From contig KQ965739.1 of NCBI GenBank assembly GCA_001574975.1, forward strand, positions 64,761-128,760: 64,000 nucleotides of DNA, read 5' to 3'. This stretch comes from Gonapodya prolifera JEL478 (taxonomy: Eukaryota > Monoblepharomycota > Monoblepharidomycetes > Monoblepharidales > Gonapodyaceae). Below the pieces are notes generated by a model. The model made no database searches, was not told the DNA's origin, and saw nothing but the letters and a program-made list of their open reading frames with translations. Positions 21,164 to 33,128 of the stretch are shown here, in pieces. Numbering within the stretch: position 1 is the stretch's first letter; each line of letters opens with the position of its first letter. Made by a program: the position numbers and the translations under genes.

Positions 21164-22097
21164 GGGAGCACGACATGGAATGAAGGGAGTTGAGTAGAAA
21201 TGGACGAGGTGAGTTGTTGAGGCTCGCCTGGTGTTGGAAACTCTCGCAGTTGACAAGCTCGCTGACGTTACCTGAATTCCAACCGAATTTCAGGCCCAAA
21301 CCGTGTACCAAACTTACTATCACCACAATTATATAATCAATGAATTTAATTATCAAAATGTTTTTCACCCTGAATCTAAGCACTCCTCCATTTTCTAACA
21401 TCGTTATTGTCCAAAACGTTACCTATGCCACCTCGTGACAAAAGGTTTGGTTGTCCCACTGACGTGATGGTGTAGAGAGGTGGGCACCCTCACTGCTCCG
21501 CCTCAGCGTTATCAGATGTTGCAGCTCCGAGCTCCGAGAAAGCGGCGCCAGGAGGGGAACTTCCTAATTTGGAAACTTATTTGAGAGCAAAGGAGCATGA
21601 GAACTAATGTAATGCGATGTGGGGCTTCCAGTGGACTCTTCGAAGTGATAAGACCTGTCCTGGTTACTTTGAGCTTCCGAGGAATTTTTCGGCTCCACTG
21701 GCGCCATCAAGTTGATTTAAAAGTCTGCTGTGATCCCCCCACTGTCATAAATACGTTTTGTCGGCCCGTGGGAGAAAGTGTGGGGATGAAACGTCAGGAA
21801 TGCCACACCCTAATTCGGGGAGGAAACGTCAGGAGTGCCACACCTAATTCAGGACTCGATGCAAATGCACCTCTGCAAAGCAGCCGTTTGCCGCACTCTT
21901 AAGAGGTCGCGATCGCGCAGAATCAAGTCAGAGTGTGGCGCCACTGCAGCGTCACGTTGACGAGAACAACCGCTTGTTTGCCTCGTGTGAGTTTGTGGGT
22001 CCTTTCTGGGGTGGTGATGGTTCGGGCTCCTCAAACCTGTTTGACCCCACAGAGTGAACCACCCGCCTCCTCACATCCGACGCTGCCGTCGTTCGAA
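21164..22097. other. Intergenic region with a short tandem repeat
   Basis: About 930 bases upstream of the permease gene. It contains a two-copy direct repeat (21787-21855) and nothing else that I recognise. Confidence 0.4.
21787..21855. repeat. Two-copy direct repeat, about 35 bases each
   Basis: GAAACGTCAGGAATGCCACA... and GAAACGTCAGGAGTGCCACA... lie side by side, each ending in CTAATTC plus a few bases, with small differences. Confidence 0.85.
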
Positions 22098-25000
22098 ATG
22101 TCGGGTATTTCAGAGGATGAAATCAGGCTTGCGCGAGTGGGTTTCGGCGTCTCAACACCATGACGTTCTCGCCACATCCGGAGTCTCACTTATCTGTCGT
22201 CCTCCAATTCTCAAATGCCCTTTAGATGGGATACCGCCAAGGTGGGATCATACTGTGAAAGGTCTCGATTTGGACGTGAATCTCACCTGGCATCCGTTTT
22301 TGCTGCAATGGCAGAGTTCACTCGCGGCTTCTCATTCATGTAAGAGTCTTTTTGCTACGAGATGCGTAAAAGGAGCCTGCCGATAGCTCGCTGACACATA
22401 TTGGTACCAATCATCATCAATCGAACCCCGCAACTTTGTCATTTCAGCCACAATTTCGGGATCTCTCTGTCCCATATTTCTATTATCGCAGCCGTTGCGG
22501 CACTCTATACGTTTGCCCTGGGATACGGTGGGCCGGCAGGCGCAGTCTGGGGATGGATAATTGTTAGTTTACTCTCTCTCTGCGGTGAGTTGATGACAGC
22601 GTAAGAGCTTTGCTGATGGTGGTATCACTGACGTTATTTCCCTTTCACTTTTGACAGTGGGCAGTGCGATGGCTGAGATCTGCTCTGCCTACCCTACAGC
22701 TGGCGGTCTGGTTCGTGCACCATCTTACTGTGCTCTTGATCTGTGCTCGAAACGTATTTGAAATTGCAGTACTACTGGTCTTCGAAGCTCGGGGGTGATT
22801 TGTACGGTCCCACGTTCGCGTAAGCATGATTTCGCAGTGAACCCGTAAGAACGTTCATTCATGTTCTCCAACGCTTTCCTCCCGATATGTTTGGCACTTC
22901 CAGTTGGTTCACCGGTGTGAGTATTAAGTCTCGTTACTTCGACGCTGTCCCCTCAGTACGGCTTCTCTTGTCTCGTATCAGTGGTTCAACTTGATCGGAG
23001 ATGTCGCGTCCTGTGGTAGCGGTGCCGTTGTCATATCGCAAGCTATTTTCACTATCGTCTTGGGTGAGTAAAAGTAATGGTGGCGGCCCAAACCCTGAAA
23101 GCGTCTCTCACTTGACAAAATCACAGTCAAGAACCCTGACTTCGAGGTCACTTCGTGGAAGCTGTCTCTGCTCGCGATCGGCATTTCGTTCACCTGGATT
23201 GGTCTAAACTTCCACCCGACTTTGATCAAACGGTCACTTGAAGCCTGTGAGTCCAGTCGTGGCTCTCAGTGACGCACGAGCTTACGTCACGAATCGCGTT
23301 GACATCCATCACCAGCCGTTATTGTTCACACTGTCGGTCTGGTAAGTTTTACTAGTACTTGCAAAGAGTTTTTAATATCGCATGCAATGTTTGGCTTCTT
23401 CTCCAGCTTCTCATGTTGATTTGCATCGGCGGATTGACTCCAAACAGGCAGGTCAGTCCTGTTTTCCCGAAAGGTTCTCGCACCCGAGCTCCTTCAACGT
23501 CACGTTTCCTCAACTCAACGCTATTTTCCAACTCGTGCCCGCCCGTGTCACTGTAGACCGCTGCGTTTGTCTTCACGGAGCTGGCCAACGTCTACTCGGG
23601 TCAGGATAGCCAAGGATTTTCCTTCCTTCTTTCCTTCTTGATGCCTGCCTGGACTTTCATTGGGTACGACGCTTCGGCACATGTCTCTGAAGGTTTGAAT
23701 CCACAATCTGTTTGGTTTGGTCCACTGTTGCCTAACGGTCGTTATCCTGCCAGAGACTCAGGGAGCATACAAAGAAGCTCCCCGCGGGATCTTCTTGTCA
23801 GTTCTTACCAGTGCTATCCTTGGCTTGGTCCTTGTTCTTGGTGAGCCGAAATGGTTTCACACAGTCGTTTCATGAATGGAAACGTCATATCATCTCCTGC
23901 TCCGTCCACGCCTGCAAACCCTCCATACAGTTATGACGTTCTCAATCGTGGACTTTGACACTCTTTTAGCGTCACCGTACCCCGCGCCAATCATGCAAAT
24001 GTTCCTCGGTACGGAGTTTGCCGAATTGTTCATGTACCGCGACTGCCAATATTGACCACTTTTCGATCGTGTGCATGCAGATTCGACCCAGCAGAACGAA
24101 GCGCTAGCATGCATTATGATGGCAATTGTCGGTGCCGCCGCATACTTTGCTTGTCTGTCCATCGTTTGCGCGTAAGTGGTTGTATGATTGCTTCGTAATG
24201 TGTTTTGTTCGTGATCAATTCTTGTTGTCGATCAGGAACTCTCGAATGAGTAAGCCCACCCGCATCGCATTCGCTACGACGCTCTAATTTTATTTTCCCC
24301 GCCTGCAGTCTACGCATTCTCTCGCGACCAAGCATTCGGTACCGTTGTGTCTAAGGCCCTCTACTACACAAGCCCGACCACGAAGCTTCCTGTGCACGCT
24401 ATCTGCCTCAGCACTTTCTGTGAGTAAACTACGTCGTCACTTGGAGCTTACGGGAATGTAATCGTGCTGAACGTATCAATTTGATAGTGGCTGACCTCAT
24501 CATCGCGATTGGGTTCGGAAGCAGCGTAGCCCTTCAAGTGGCGGCGTCTATTGGTACGGTTGGAATGATGACTGCTGTGAGCTATAATATCGTTTTTCCA
24601 ACTCCGTGAGAGCGGTGTTATGATAGACTTTGTTGGGTTGGTTGTTAGTATGCGCTGCCCATTTTCTGCCGCCTTACTTTCGCACGGAAGGTCTTCAAGA
24701 AGGGGGAGTTCCACCTTGGACCGTTGTCGGAGATCATTGGCTGGATCGCTGTGATCTGGAGCGCTTTCCTTTTTGTCCTTCTCTGTCTTCCATAGTGAGT
24801 GTGGGATGCAACTGTTTGTCGTTCTCTTTTTTGGCGCCCGACCACTTTCGTCTTTTCATTAGCACTTATCCAATTACATCGCTTAACTTCAACTACGCTT
24901 CGGTCTTGATTGGTGGATACTCTGTCATTGTCGTGCGTACCATCACCGCATTTTGCAAGACAACATCTCGCTCAACTCCATGCTTGCTCCCACAGGGTAC

Positions 25001-25121
25001 GGTCTGGTTCTTTTCAGCAAAGAGCTGGTTCAAGGGACCCGTTCCTTACGTTTCCGAGGATGAGATCAAAGAGATGGAAGGCGTGATGGCTGACGAAGCA
25101 GAAAAGTCGACTGCGTTGTAG
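22098..25121 (+). CDS. APC-family amino-acid / GABA / polyamine permease
   Basis: Twenty-one exons sum to 1,554 bases (517 residues) with every phase closing. The N-terminus reads MSGISEDEIRLAR|MGYRQ|EFTRGFSF|IHNFGISLSH, the hallmark of fungal GABA/choline/polyamine-type permeases. About twelve membrane helices follow, with PAGAVWGWIIVS, SAMAEICSAYPTAGGLYYW, WFTGWFNLIGD, a SAHVSEET...APRGI motif and NSRMIYAFSRDQAFG, all typical of the family. The protein imports amino acids, GABA or polyamines across the plasma or vacuolar membrane by proton symport; the exact substrate cannot be told. Several exons are very small: 16, 25, 13, 26 and 14 bases (22226-22241, 22315-22339, 22904-22916, 23316-23341, 24236-24249), so automatic gene finders will probably miss or distort it. 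Confidence 0.88.
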
Positions 25122-25832
25122 CCGACCTCTTGCAGAGTCGCAATTATCGTACAATTTGCTCAGTGTATCCAATGATTATGGATGGGAAAGATATTTTGAA
25201 CATTCCCTCGTCGTGCATGAATATGTGGCTCCTCTGAACGGGCGTCGTATTCATCCTGGAGCTTCGAGTTCCTTGATACCAATTTTCGGACAGCGAGGCA
25301 ACACTGGGAACTCTTTCCCCGGTGTATCGCCCTCGGGCCTTAGAATTCCATACAACGTTCTAGTGTCCGCAGCAGCCAAACATCTGCACGGGCCATCACA
25401 AACGACTTGAATTCCGACTCCAAACTCCGCCCACATGCCCCTTTCTATTTCGACTGCATGGAATTATGGCATTTAAACTCACCTATCCATCGTCAAGAAA
25501 TGTGATGGGGAAAGTGGTTTAGGCAAAACTTCGGCAAAATACCTCCCCAAAAAAAAAGACTTCTCCACATTTGACGATCCAGTGCTAGTACTAGAGCAGC
25601 TAGCTCATTTTCTTTGGTATTCTCGGACTGATAGAGCTCGCTTTCAGATATCGTGACAAAGTGGGAAAATAAAATTTTATCCTTCGACTCAAATTTCTGT
25701 TTCAAATCCGTTCAAGCTTTTCTCAGTGAAGGTCAATTGCAGGTTCTGTTCAATTTCCTCGATGACTTTCCTCTGCTTTGGTTGTGCAGAACTGTCCACC
25801 TGACTTCGTAAAACGTTACCTCCCGCTGTTGG
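25122..25832. other. Intergenic region
   Basis: About 700 bases between permease and uS11m. No gene seen. Confidence 0.4.
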
Positions 25833-26567
25833 ATGGCACTGTCCTCCGCCATGCTGCCATCACTGGCTGCGCGAATCCTTTTCCCCACCGTGTCCTCTCC
25901 TGCGTGTCTGGCGGCCTCACTGGCAAAACGTGGACTTGGAACTGGGACTCTGGGTCACTCTCGATGCACACCCACGAACTCGCGCAATCTTTCCTCATCC
26001 TCGGATTCCCCATCAACCATTCTCCCTTACGAACCGTCGGAAGCGCTCTCTCCTCGGGGGGAATCCTTGACTGCCGACCTCTTTTCCACACCTCTGGCCC
26101 GGACACCGGCACCACTAAATACCTCCATCGGTTCGCTCCGTCCTCGCTCGGCCCTTGACGCCCTCCTCTCTGAGTCCCGTGACCCCACGTCGGGTCTCAT
26201 GGACCCACGCTCAGCCTTTACCCCCCCTCACATCGTCACCATCACTGCGCGGCGCGGAAACACCCACGTGGGTGTGGCCGACCCGTACGGCCGCACGCTG
26301 TGTGTCCGCTCCGCCGGGAAAGTGGGCTTCAAGAAGGCTAATAGAGGGTCCCCGGACGCAGCGTATGCTGTTTGCCTCGACGTTGTCGAGAAGCTCCAGG
26401 ATGTCAGCATGCCTGGCGGGGTGGCTCTCAGACTGGACGGATTTGGTGCCGGGAGGGACCAGAGCTTCAGAGCGTTTCGCGCGGCTGGGTGGAGAATTGT
26501 AAGGTTGGAGGACATAACGTCTGTGAGGCATGGCGGGTGTAGACCCCCAAAGAGGAAGCGCCGGTAG
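25833..26567 (+). CDS. MRPS11: Mitochondrial small-subunit ribosomal protein uS11m
   Basis: Intronless frame of 244 residues. The first half is a basic, Ser/Ala-rich presumed mitochondrial targeting region. The C-terminal 120 residues are the uS11 fold: HIVTITARRGNTHVGVAD at the start, a conserved glycine strand, VALRLDGFGAGRDQSFRAF in the middle, and the diagnostic end DITSVRHGGCRPPKRKRR. uS11 binds 16S-type rRNA on the platform of the small subunit near the E site. The C-terminal VRHGGCRPPK motif matches the VxHNGCRPPK of bacterial and mitochondrial uS11. Confidence 0.92.
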   Translation: MALSSAMLPSLAARILFPTVSSPACLAASLAKRGLGTGTLGHSRCTPTNSRNLSSSSDSPSTILPYEPSEALSPRGESLTADLFSTPLARTPAPLNTSIGSLRPRSALDALLSESRDPTSGLMDPRSAFTPPHIVTITARRGNTHVGVADPYGRTLCVRSAGKVGFKKANRGSPDAAYAVCLDVVEKLQDVSMPGGVALRLDGFGAGRDQSFRAFRAAGWRIVRLEDITSVRHGGCRPPKRKRR

Positions 26568-26866
26568 TCTGTTGTGATAAGAGCCAATTGTAAATGTGCA
26601 ATACGCCTATTCGTTCTGGAAAGTCATCTCAACTATCACACCTGACACCACCCTTTCGATGTCCTGGACGGTGACATCTTACAAGCGATCATATGCACAG
26701 GTTTTTAACTCTCTTAGAGGGATCAGCAAACCGTGGCAAACCGTACGATGCACTTGTTCGGGTTTCGGCCGATGCTTGGCCTCAATAAATTCACATTGTT
26801 CAAAAATAGAAACCGAATGCTGATAAAATAACATGTCTAAAAGAAGTTGACCGTAAGTTATTATGT
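26568..26866. other. Short intergenic region between convergent genes
   Basis: About 300 bases between the 3' ends of uS11m and the SEL1-repeat protein. Nothing further seen. Confidence 0.4.
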
Positions 26867-29812
26867 TCATAGTTCTGTTGTCGCAGGATCCCTGCTTCTC
26901 TCCCGTCGCGTCCAAATCTTGGATATAGACTCTCTCAACGAAGCAGCTGTTCCTGTACTTCCCTCCAGCTTTTCTGCAATTTCCTTCGTCTCCAGCTTCA
27001 CCAGCTTTTTAATAGCCTTCCTCGCCTCACGCTCCTTCCTGCTCGCAAACAACGCCCACTTCCAATCCCCCTTACCCATCTCTTTGAGACGCTTCCACGC
27101 CTGTAAATCGCCTCGCTTTGCAGCTTCCATGTACCAGGCCGCTGCAGCTTCCGCATCCTGCTTCGTGCCGATTCCATTGTCATAGAAGTATCCCAGCGCG
27201 AACATGCCCCGAGGCAAGCCGTGTTCTGCAGCAACGACGGCGTATTGCAGCGCCAAGGTATCGGATTGTGGTAACGTGAATGTGGAGAATTGCGGCGGCA
27301 GGTGAACTTTTCCAGCATGTATGGATATTCCAATGCCGCTCCGGTGCGGCCCCGCACTGAGGGATGACGTCCTTGGTGCTACGGGCGCCATCTCTCCGTC
27401 ACTGTCACTGTCACTGTCGTCGCTCTCGTCCCTCTCTTCGTCGGAGGATTGGCTGATTTGGACCTCTAACGTGTCTTGGGTGTGTTGACTGGGGTACCCT
27501 GCCAAGTGCAATCCTGACATCTCAAGTGCTGCCTCGGCGTGCCCCAATGCCGCCGCGATTGAATAGTGCTGCACGGCAAGGTCGTGTCGAATCTTTGTGG
27601 AAAGCTCACCAGTTTCGAAACATCGAGCAAGCCTTCGAGGTGCCGAAAAAAAAATAATAAGAAGAATCAATTTATGCTTCAGCGAAACCCAGCAATCAAA
27701 CACACCTGAAATAAGCTTCAGGATCCCCCAACTCAGCTCCTTTAAGCAGTAATCGGAATGCATACTCCTCGTCTCGTATCACCACTCCATTCTTCAATCC
27801 ACCGCTGTAGCACTTCGCCAACTCCACACATCCTCCCGGGAATCTGTCGTTGGCGCAGGAAACAGCAAGGGTCAGCCATTTCACTCCATCGCGCAAGTTT
27901 TTTGTCGCCCCGAGGTTCGAATAAAGAAGGGCTTGTGCGAGTCGCGTCATTGCCCCTGGATGGTTCAGTGCGGCTGCTTTCCTGTAGAGACGCAACGCAC
28001 GCTGGGCAGACCGAGCAGTACCAAGGCCGCGTTCGGAGCAGAGAGCGCTAGAGATGGGAGTTGATACGAACCGAGGTGAGTCAGTAGAAACAGCTCCGAC
28101 CATTAACACCAAAACCCACGAGTTGTAAATTGCATCTGCATGGTTTCTCTTTCCGGCCATGACCCATAAGTCGTGCGCTCGCGCATATCTCGGCTTCCAC
28201 ACCTCAGGATTGCCATGCTTGTCCTTCTTGCGGCAATTGTCGGGCAGACCCGTGACATAGAGATTCCCCATTGTGTACTGAGCGCGTGGGTCATAGCTCT
28301 TGTAAGCCAGATTACGCAAAAGCGCAACGATGGAAAGAGCGAGTGTTACTGCGCGGTCGGGGTTATTGGGTGGGGGCGGTGGTAGGAGAGCGAGGTGGTC
28401 GAGGAGGAATTCCAGAACGTCAAACTGAAGCGAGAATAGCAGATAGTAAATATCGCAACACAAAATTAATACGTGGGTTTTTACGCCAAGAATATTTTGA
28501 AACACACCTGTTCCCCTTCGTCCGTCGTTGCCTTGGCCCACACTACGGCCCTCTCTGCGACCTCGTACGACATCGTCATCGCTTCTTCCACCTCCGCCTC
28601 GATATCCCCGATAAGCACCACGGGAACGGCGGTATCTTCAATCGAAGTTGAAGCTGAAACGGGTGGGTCTACCTTGGGAGCACCAAACCCGTCATCATCG
28701 GTCTCTGAGTTGGAGCTTGAAGGAGAGGGCAGCGGAGAGTCTGAGGACGCTCGTTGGAGTTGGTTGATGGCGGCTTTGAAAGTGGCGTGGCGGGACGCTA
28801 TTCGGGCGACAGGAGGGGCGGATGTCGGATCTGCTGAATCGTCTAGCGTGCTCTGAGAACTTTGCAGTTGCTCTGAAGGTAAAGAGGGCAACGGCGCCTC
28901 GTTCGTACTTCTCCTTACAGAGTACTTTCTCCTTGGTGGCGGACCAGCCATCAAAGTGGTTGTGGGTGCATCGATAACGGCTGTATCAGTGGGGAAGGTG
29001 AGCTTGGGAGTATGCACGGGCGGGGGAGCGAGGAGAGCGCTGGGAGAGAGAGGCAGACCCTCCGTATAGGATTCTGCGCGGGAGGGTAAGCGAGGTGCAG
29101 GACTGGGCGTCCTGCTTGGACTGTACACCGGCATAAGAGATAAGGATGCGCTTCGACTGGCCAAAGCTGAATGCCCATCAAAAGGCGCTAGGCCTGGAAC
29201 CGGAGAGACGCCACCACTTCTGTTCATGGGGGTGATTCCGATCCCAAGTGCACTCTGCGCCCTCCTATGAGATGATTTTTGCCTCGAAAGACCGTGCCTT
29301 TCCGCAGGCATGGAGGCGAATTGGTGTTTTGAGCGACCCCACTTTGGGCGCCAGTCGCGAGTGCGGTCGGTGAGCGAGCGGGTATCAGACAGGGCGGGAC
29401 TTGGCGTTCTTTGCGTGGAAGACTCCCATCCCGAGTCCGACCCGTTCAGCGAGGATGCGCCGCTTCGACTAAAAACATGTGTTGCGGATCTGTTGTGGTT
29501 CCTCCAGGACGCTGTGCGGGGGTCGTCAAGTAGGCCATTGGTGGTTGGGATGGACTGATGCTCCAGCGAGAAGCTATTGTCTCCAAAGTCAGAAAGAGCA
29601 ACTGAATTTGTACGGCCATGTTGGGTGGGTGAAAATGTTATCGATGGCTCCAATTCCCTGTGGTCGCTGCGATGGTGTGGGACCCCGACAGCCTTGGAGA
29701 AGAGCCCACCCAGCGCCGACGTAGAGACATTTGAAAGCGCACGTGAGAGTGATTGTGAGGAGGAAAACTTGCTGCCACGCCGCGGCTGTGCGGGGCTGTC
29801 TTGTGATGGCAT
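26867..29812 (-). CDS. SEL1-repeat protein, Skt5/Chs4-like
   Basis: Four exons (29812-28508, 28424-28120, 28047-27706, 27632-26867) give 905 residues. The first 430 residues are disordered, rich in Ser/Pro/Arg, with many SP and TP sites. The second half holds SEL1-like repeats: DPRAQYTMGNLYVTGLPDN, SALCSERGLGTARSAQRALR, GAMTRLAQALLYSNLG, GGCVELAKCYSGGLKNG and ARGMFALGYFYDNGIG-like units. An acidic Ser/Asp insert (DESDDSDSDSDG) lies between repeats near residue 690. Fungal proteins of this plan include the chitin-synthase activators Skt5/Chs4, which recruit chitin synthase to growth sites; many related ones are unstudied. There is no C-terminal CAAX box, unlike yeast Skt5. Confidence 0.8.
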
Positions 29813-30992
29813 TCCGTCCGAGTGGTGGGCTTTCGATGGGCGTCACTATCGTGAAATCTCATCGCAACCAGCAATAAACGAACAGCGATGTCTCACATGC
29901 TGTAAAGTCCAGTCTTCCTTGTGGCTCTCCTGTCCAAGATTGCTCTCCTGATGGTATCAAATCCCTCGTTTGTGCGACCCGGCTGCTGAGTGATGGGGTC
30001 CGACAGCTCCGCCTTGCACGCAAACCGACGCAATGCCACAGACATCACAGGTTGAAATTCAACTTTCGTAAACGACAGGGCTCGTATCAATTCTTACCTT
30101 GTCTCTTTTCGATCAGTGTCAGTTCTCTTTCCGTCTCGTGTGGTCAATCCAGGCAATCGTTGAGCCTTGCCCGTCTTACTGGCCCCGAACGGAGAGAGGC
30201 GCTTTGGGTCAAGGCGGGATTGCAACTGATTGAAGCCCGTACTTAGTTTCTGTGGTTGGTGTTGTGGGCAGTTAATGGCTTGCACCTTTTTGATTCCTCC
30301 GCCCTCGGTTCAGGGTTTCCCCGCACCCTAAAAGTTGATGGACAACATGCGCGAGGCATAACGAAAATAGCCAGCTTCTTTGAAAATGCCGGGGCCATGT
30401 TGAGAATGGTAAAAAAATGCAATTGGCTTTGTGACAGGTTGGTCCAGAGGGCCTTTTGCAATTTCAACCAACAAACTTTGCATTTCTCTACCTGGTATAA
30501 TTGTGACGTCACTGAACTGTTTAAATTAGACCAAAACTCATCTCATTTGCTTCGATTGCTTTTGCAATTGACTCGAACGCATTCCTGCAGGGGACTATCT
30601 TATGGTTCGAGGACACGTTCTCCATGGCGATGGCGCGTGGCGGTAAACCGTACAAAACAAATTTTTATTTATACACTTGCAAGCGCTTCCTTGACGAGCC
30701 TCAAATACGCCAACGTTTGTCACTGTTGACGCCGGACTTCGCACTTGAGCTGTTCACAGAAATGAAATCACTGCGCTTCACGACATTAATGTCTGCTGGA
30801 ACGTACACTTGTATTCCAAAGTAGAAGTAAGTCGATCATGACTCAAGTCTGGACCGCGATCAATCGGGACACAACCCGCGCGTAGCTCTTCTCCCCCAAA
30901 GGTACAGCGTCTGGCGACCCGCTCCGACTGCCGACACCGCGTGCAGTCCCGCCTTGTTTGCCACACGCTTCCTGCAGTCGCGCTCTGCTCTG
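29813..30992. other. Divergent intergenic region
   Basis: About 1.2 kb between the start of the SEL1 gene (minus) and the hydroxylase gene (plus). Several short frames, none with a domain or splice pattern. Confidence 0.4.
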
Positions 30993-32356
30993 ATGGCCGC
31001 GATTTGGCCAACAATCGGCAAGCTTTGGGTCCCGTTCGCGACTTCTCTCAACGACAAGATCGGAGGCGTCGGATCGTACACGCTGCTCACAACGGCTGTC
31101 TTCTGGGCAAACTACATCCCGACAGTGGGTTTCTGGTTTTGGTTTGGGGGATTATCGCGCCTCTCTAAAGTAGTCACTTCCGTGTCGGCGATCCTTGTTG
31201 CACAGTATTGCTTCTTCCGGTACCTTGACCACACTGGCACTTTCAAGCAGTACAAACTCCACCCAGGGAAGATGGAGCCTCAGTCCTTGAACGACAAAGT
31301 TGTCGAAGGCATGAGGTGAAGCTCCACATTTTCCTCGCAAAGCTCGGTGCAACAATGAGTGTCCCTAACACTTTCTAACTTTATGAAAATGACCGACAGG
31401 AAGGGCTGGTGGCGTGGCGTGAGTGATTCTCAAGTCCTGCCACCAACCGGGTATTGTCCGCTCACCGATCCAACGTTCCAGCCACCTCGCACAGCCCTGA
31501 TGTACTTCATCTTTTTCCACGGTCGTATGAACATGACGTCGTTCCCCAAGTTCACGGACATGTGCCTCAACATCTTGATGGGCCAAGTTTTGAACGATTG
31601 CTTGTTCTACTTCTGGCATCGGGCGTCGCACCATCCAAACCTGTACAAAACAGTGCACAAGCAACATCATGAGGTTAGTGATCTTCCTCTGCGAAGGACG
31701 AGCACGGAGATGCTGATCTCGAGCTTCTGTCGGACAAACAGTACAAAGTGGCAAACGTTGGTGCCACAAGCTGGAACGCCGCCATCGAGTCGTTCATCAT
31801 CCTTTGCACTGCGAATCTTTGTGTGAGTGCTTGCCTCAATGTACGCTCGATGTTCTTTGCATTTTGAATCCGCCACCATATGAAGGTCTCGGCTTTGAAC
31901 TTTGACCTTTTCACGTGGCTTGCATGGGTTTCGGTAGTGAATTACCTCGACCACCACGTGCACTGCGGTACGTAGTGATCTCTATTGGCGCAGAAAAGCG
32001 GTGTTTCAACTGTTCTTCGCTGTTGGTCGCCCTCGGATTGGAAGGCTATTCCTTCCCCTGGAACCCGTGGAACCTTCTCATTGACCCAGAAGTAAGTATC
32101 ACCTTTTCGTATGAGAACAAGAGCGGCTCCCTTCAACACATTTTCATTCTTTTAGATCCACGATTACCACCATTTTCAAAACGCAGGAAGTTACGGCACC
32201 TTTCCCTTACTCGACTGGATCTTTGGCACTGACCGTAACTTCCGGGGGTACAAGCAAAGGCGTCTCGAGGCAGCCATGAAGGGTTTGGACGACGGCGAGA
32301 AGGAGAACAGGCTTGATGTCACAAGCGATACTGTGGAGGCTACTGGGTTTGTGTGA
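30993..32356 (+). CDS. Fatty-acid hydroxylase superfamily protein (sterol C4-methyl oxidase-like)
   Basis: Seven exons (30993-31315, 31400-31418, 31482-31673, 31742-31822, 31886-31967, 32045-32091, 32156-32356) give 314 residues. All di-iron histidine boxes are present: HRASHH, HKQHHE, DHHVHC and HDYHHF. Two or three membrane hairpins surround them (VFWANYIPTVGFWFWFGG, FIILCTANLC). This superfamily uses iron and O2 to hydroxylate or desaturate sterols and lipids in the endoplasmic reticulum. The HKQHHE and YSFPWNPWNLL-type motifs recall ERG25/FAXDC2, but the fourth box HDYHHFQNAGSYG differs from classic ERG25, so I do not give a gene name. Exon 2 is only 19 bases. The C-terminus has no obvious dilysine ER signal. 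Confidence 0.82.
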
Positions 32357-33128
32357 TTACTAGAATCTTAGAATCTTGAGGATAAGGACGGATTACTGAT
32401 GTATGGATGTACTTTATTTTACATTGTTCCAAAAAGTGGGCCTTGCTGTATGTAGTTCCCGAGCGTTCATACCGGCTTACCGTGGGCGAAAGAAAGGTTA
32501 TGGGGAGGGAGAGGGAAAGAAAGGGGAAAAGCACTGCTTTATGTAGAGTCGAGCAGTTACACACGTCTTATTGCTGATGGAGCAACAAAGGGTGCTATGT
32601 GGAGGGAGAGAGAAAGAAACGGGGGAAGAAGCTAGAACTTGCAGTTTGCAGAGTCGAGCGTTTGTACGGGCTTACTGTGGGGAAAGAAAGGGAATGGAGA
32701 GGGAGAAGGAAAAGAAAGGCGGGTGAAACTGACGCAAATCAACCGCCCTTCCGCAACCCAGCCCAACCAGCAACGCCCAGACTGAGCCCACGGGACCCGA
32801 CTCATCTCTGCAACTTCGGAACAACGCAAGGTTGGTTTTCCTCGAAGCCCATCACATCTCCCGCGACGGAAACAACACGATTGGCGAGTTTGGATGCCAA
32901 ATCATGCACACAACTGGCAGCCCTGAATCATGACTCATCCTGTCGCGAAAGACCCATGGACATGCTTCTATTATCAACACGGGATGTAATCTGCCTCGTT
33001 TTCGTCCGATTCTAATCGATTGTCGGCATCCCTCTTGCCAACTCAACGCCAACCACCCGATCGTCAAACTCCTTTATTCTCACACGGGGGCGCACTTCCG
33101 TCGAAGAAAATCAACCTATCCACCATTG
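32357..33128. other. Intergenic region with a purine-rich minisatellite
   Basis: About 770 bases; see the repeat at 32458-32720. No gene seen. Confidence 0.45.
32458..32720. repeat. Purine-rich imperfect tandem repeat, three units
   Basis: Three units of about 90-105 bases, each starting at CGAGCG or CGAGCA (32459, 32550, 32655) and carrying a GGAGGGAGAG...AAAGAAA purine run. The plus strand is strongly purine-biased. Confidence 0.7.
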
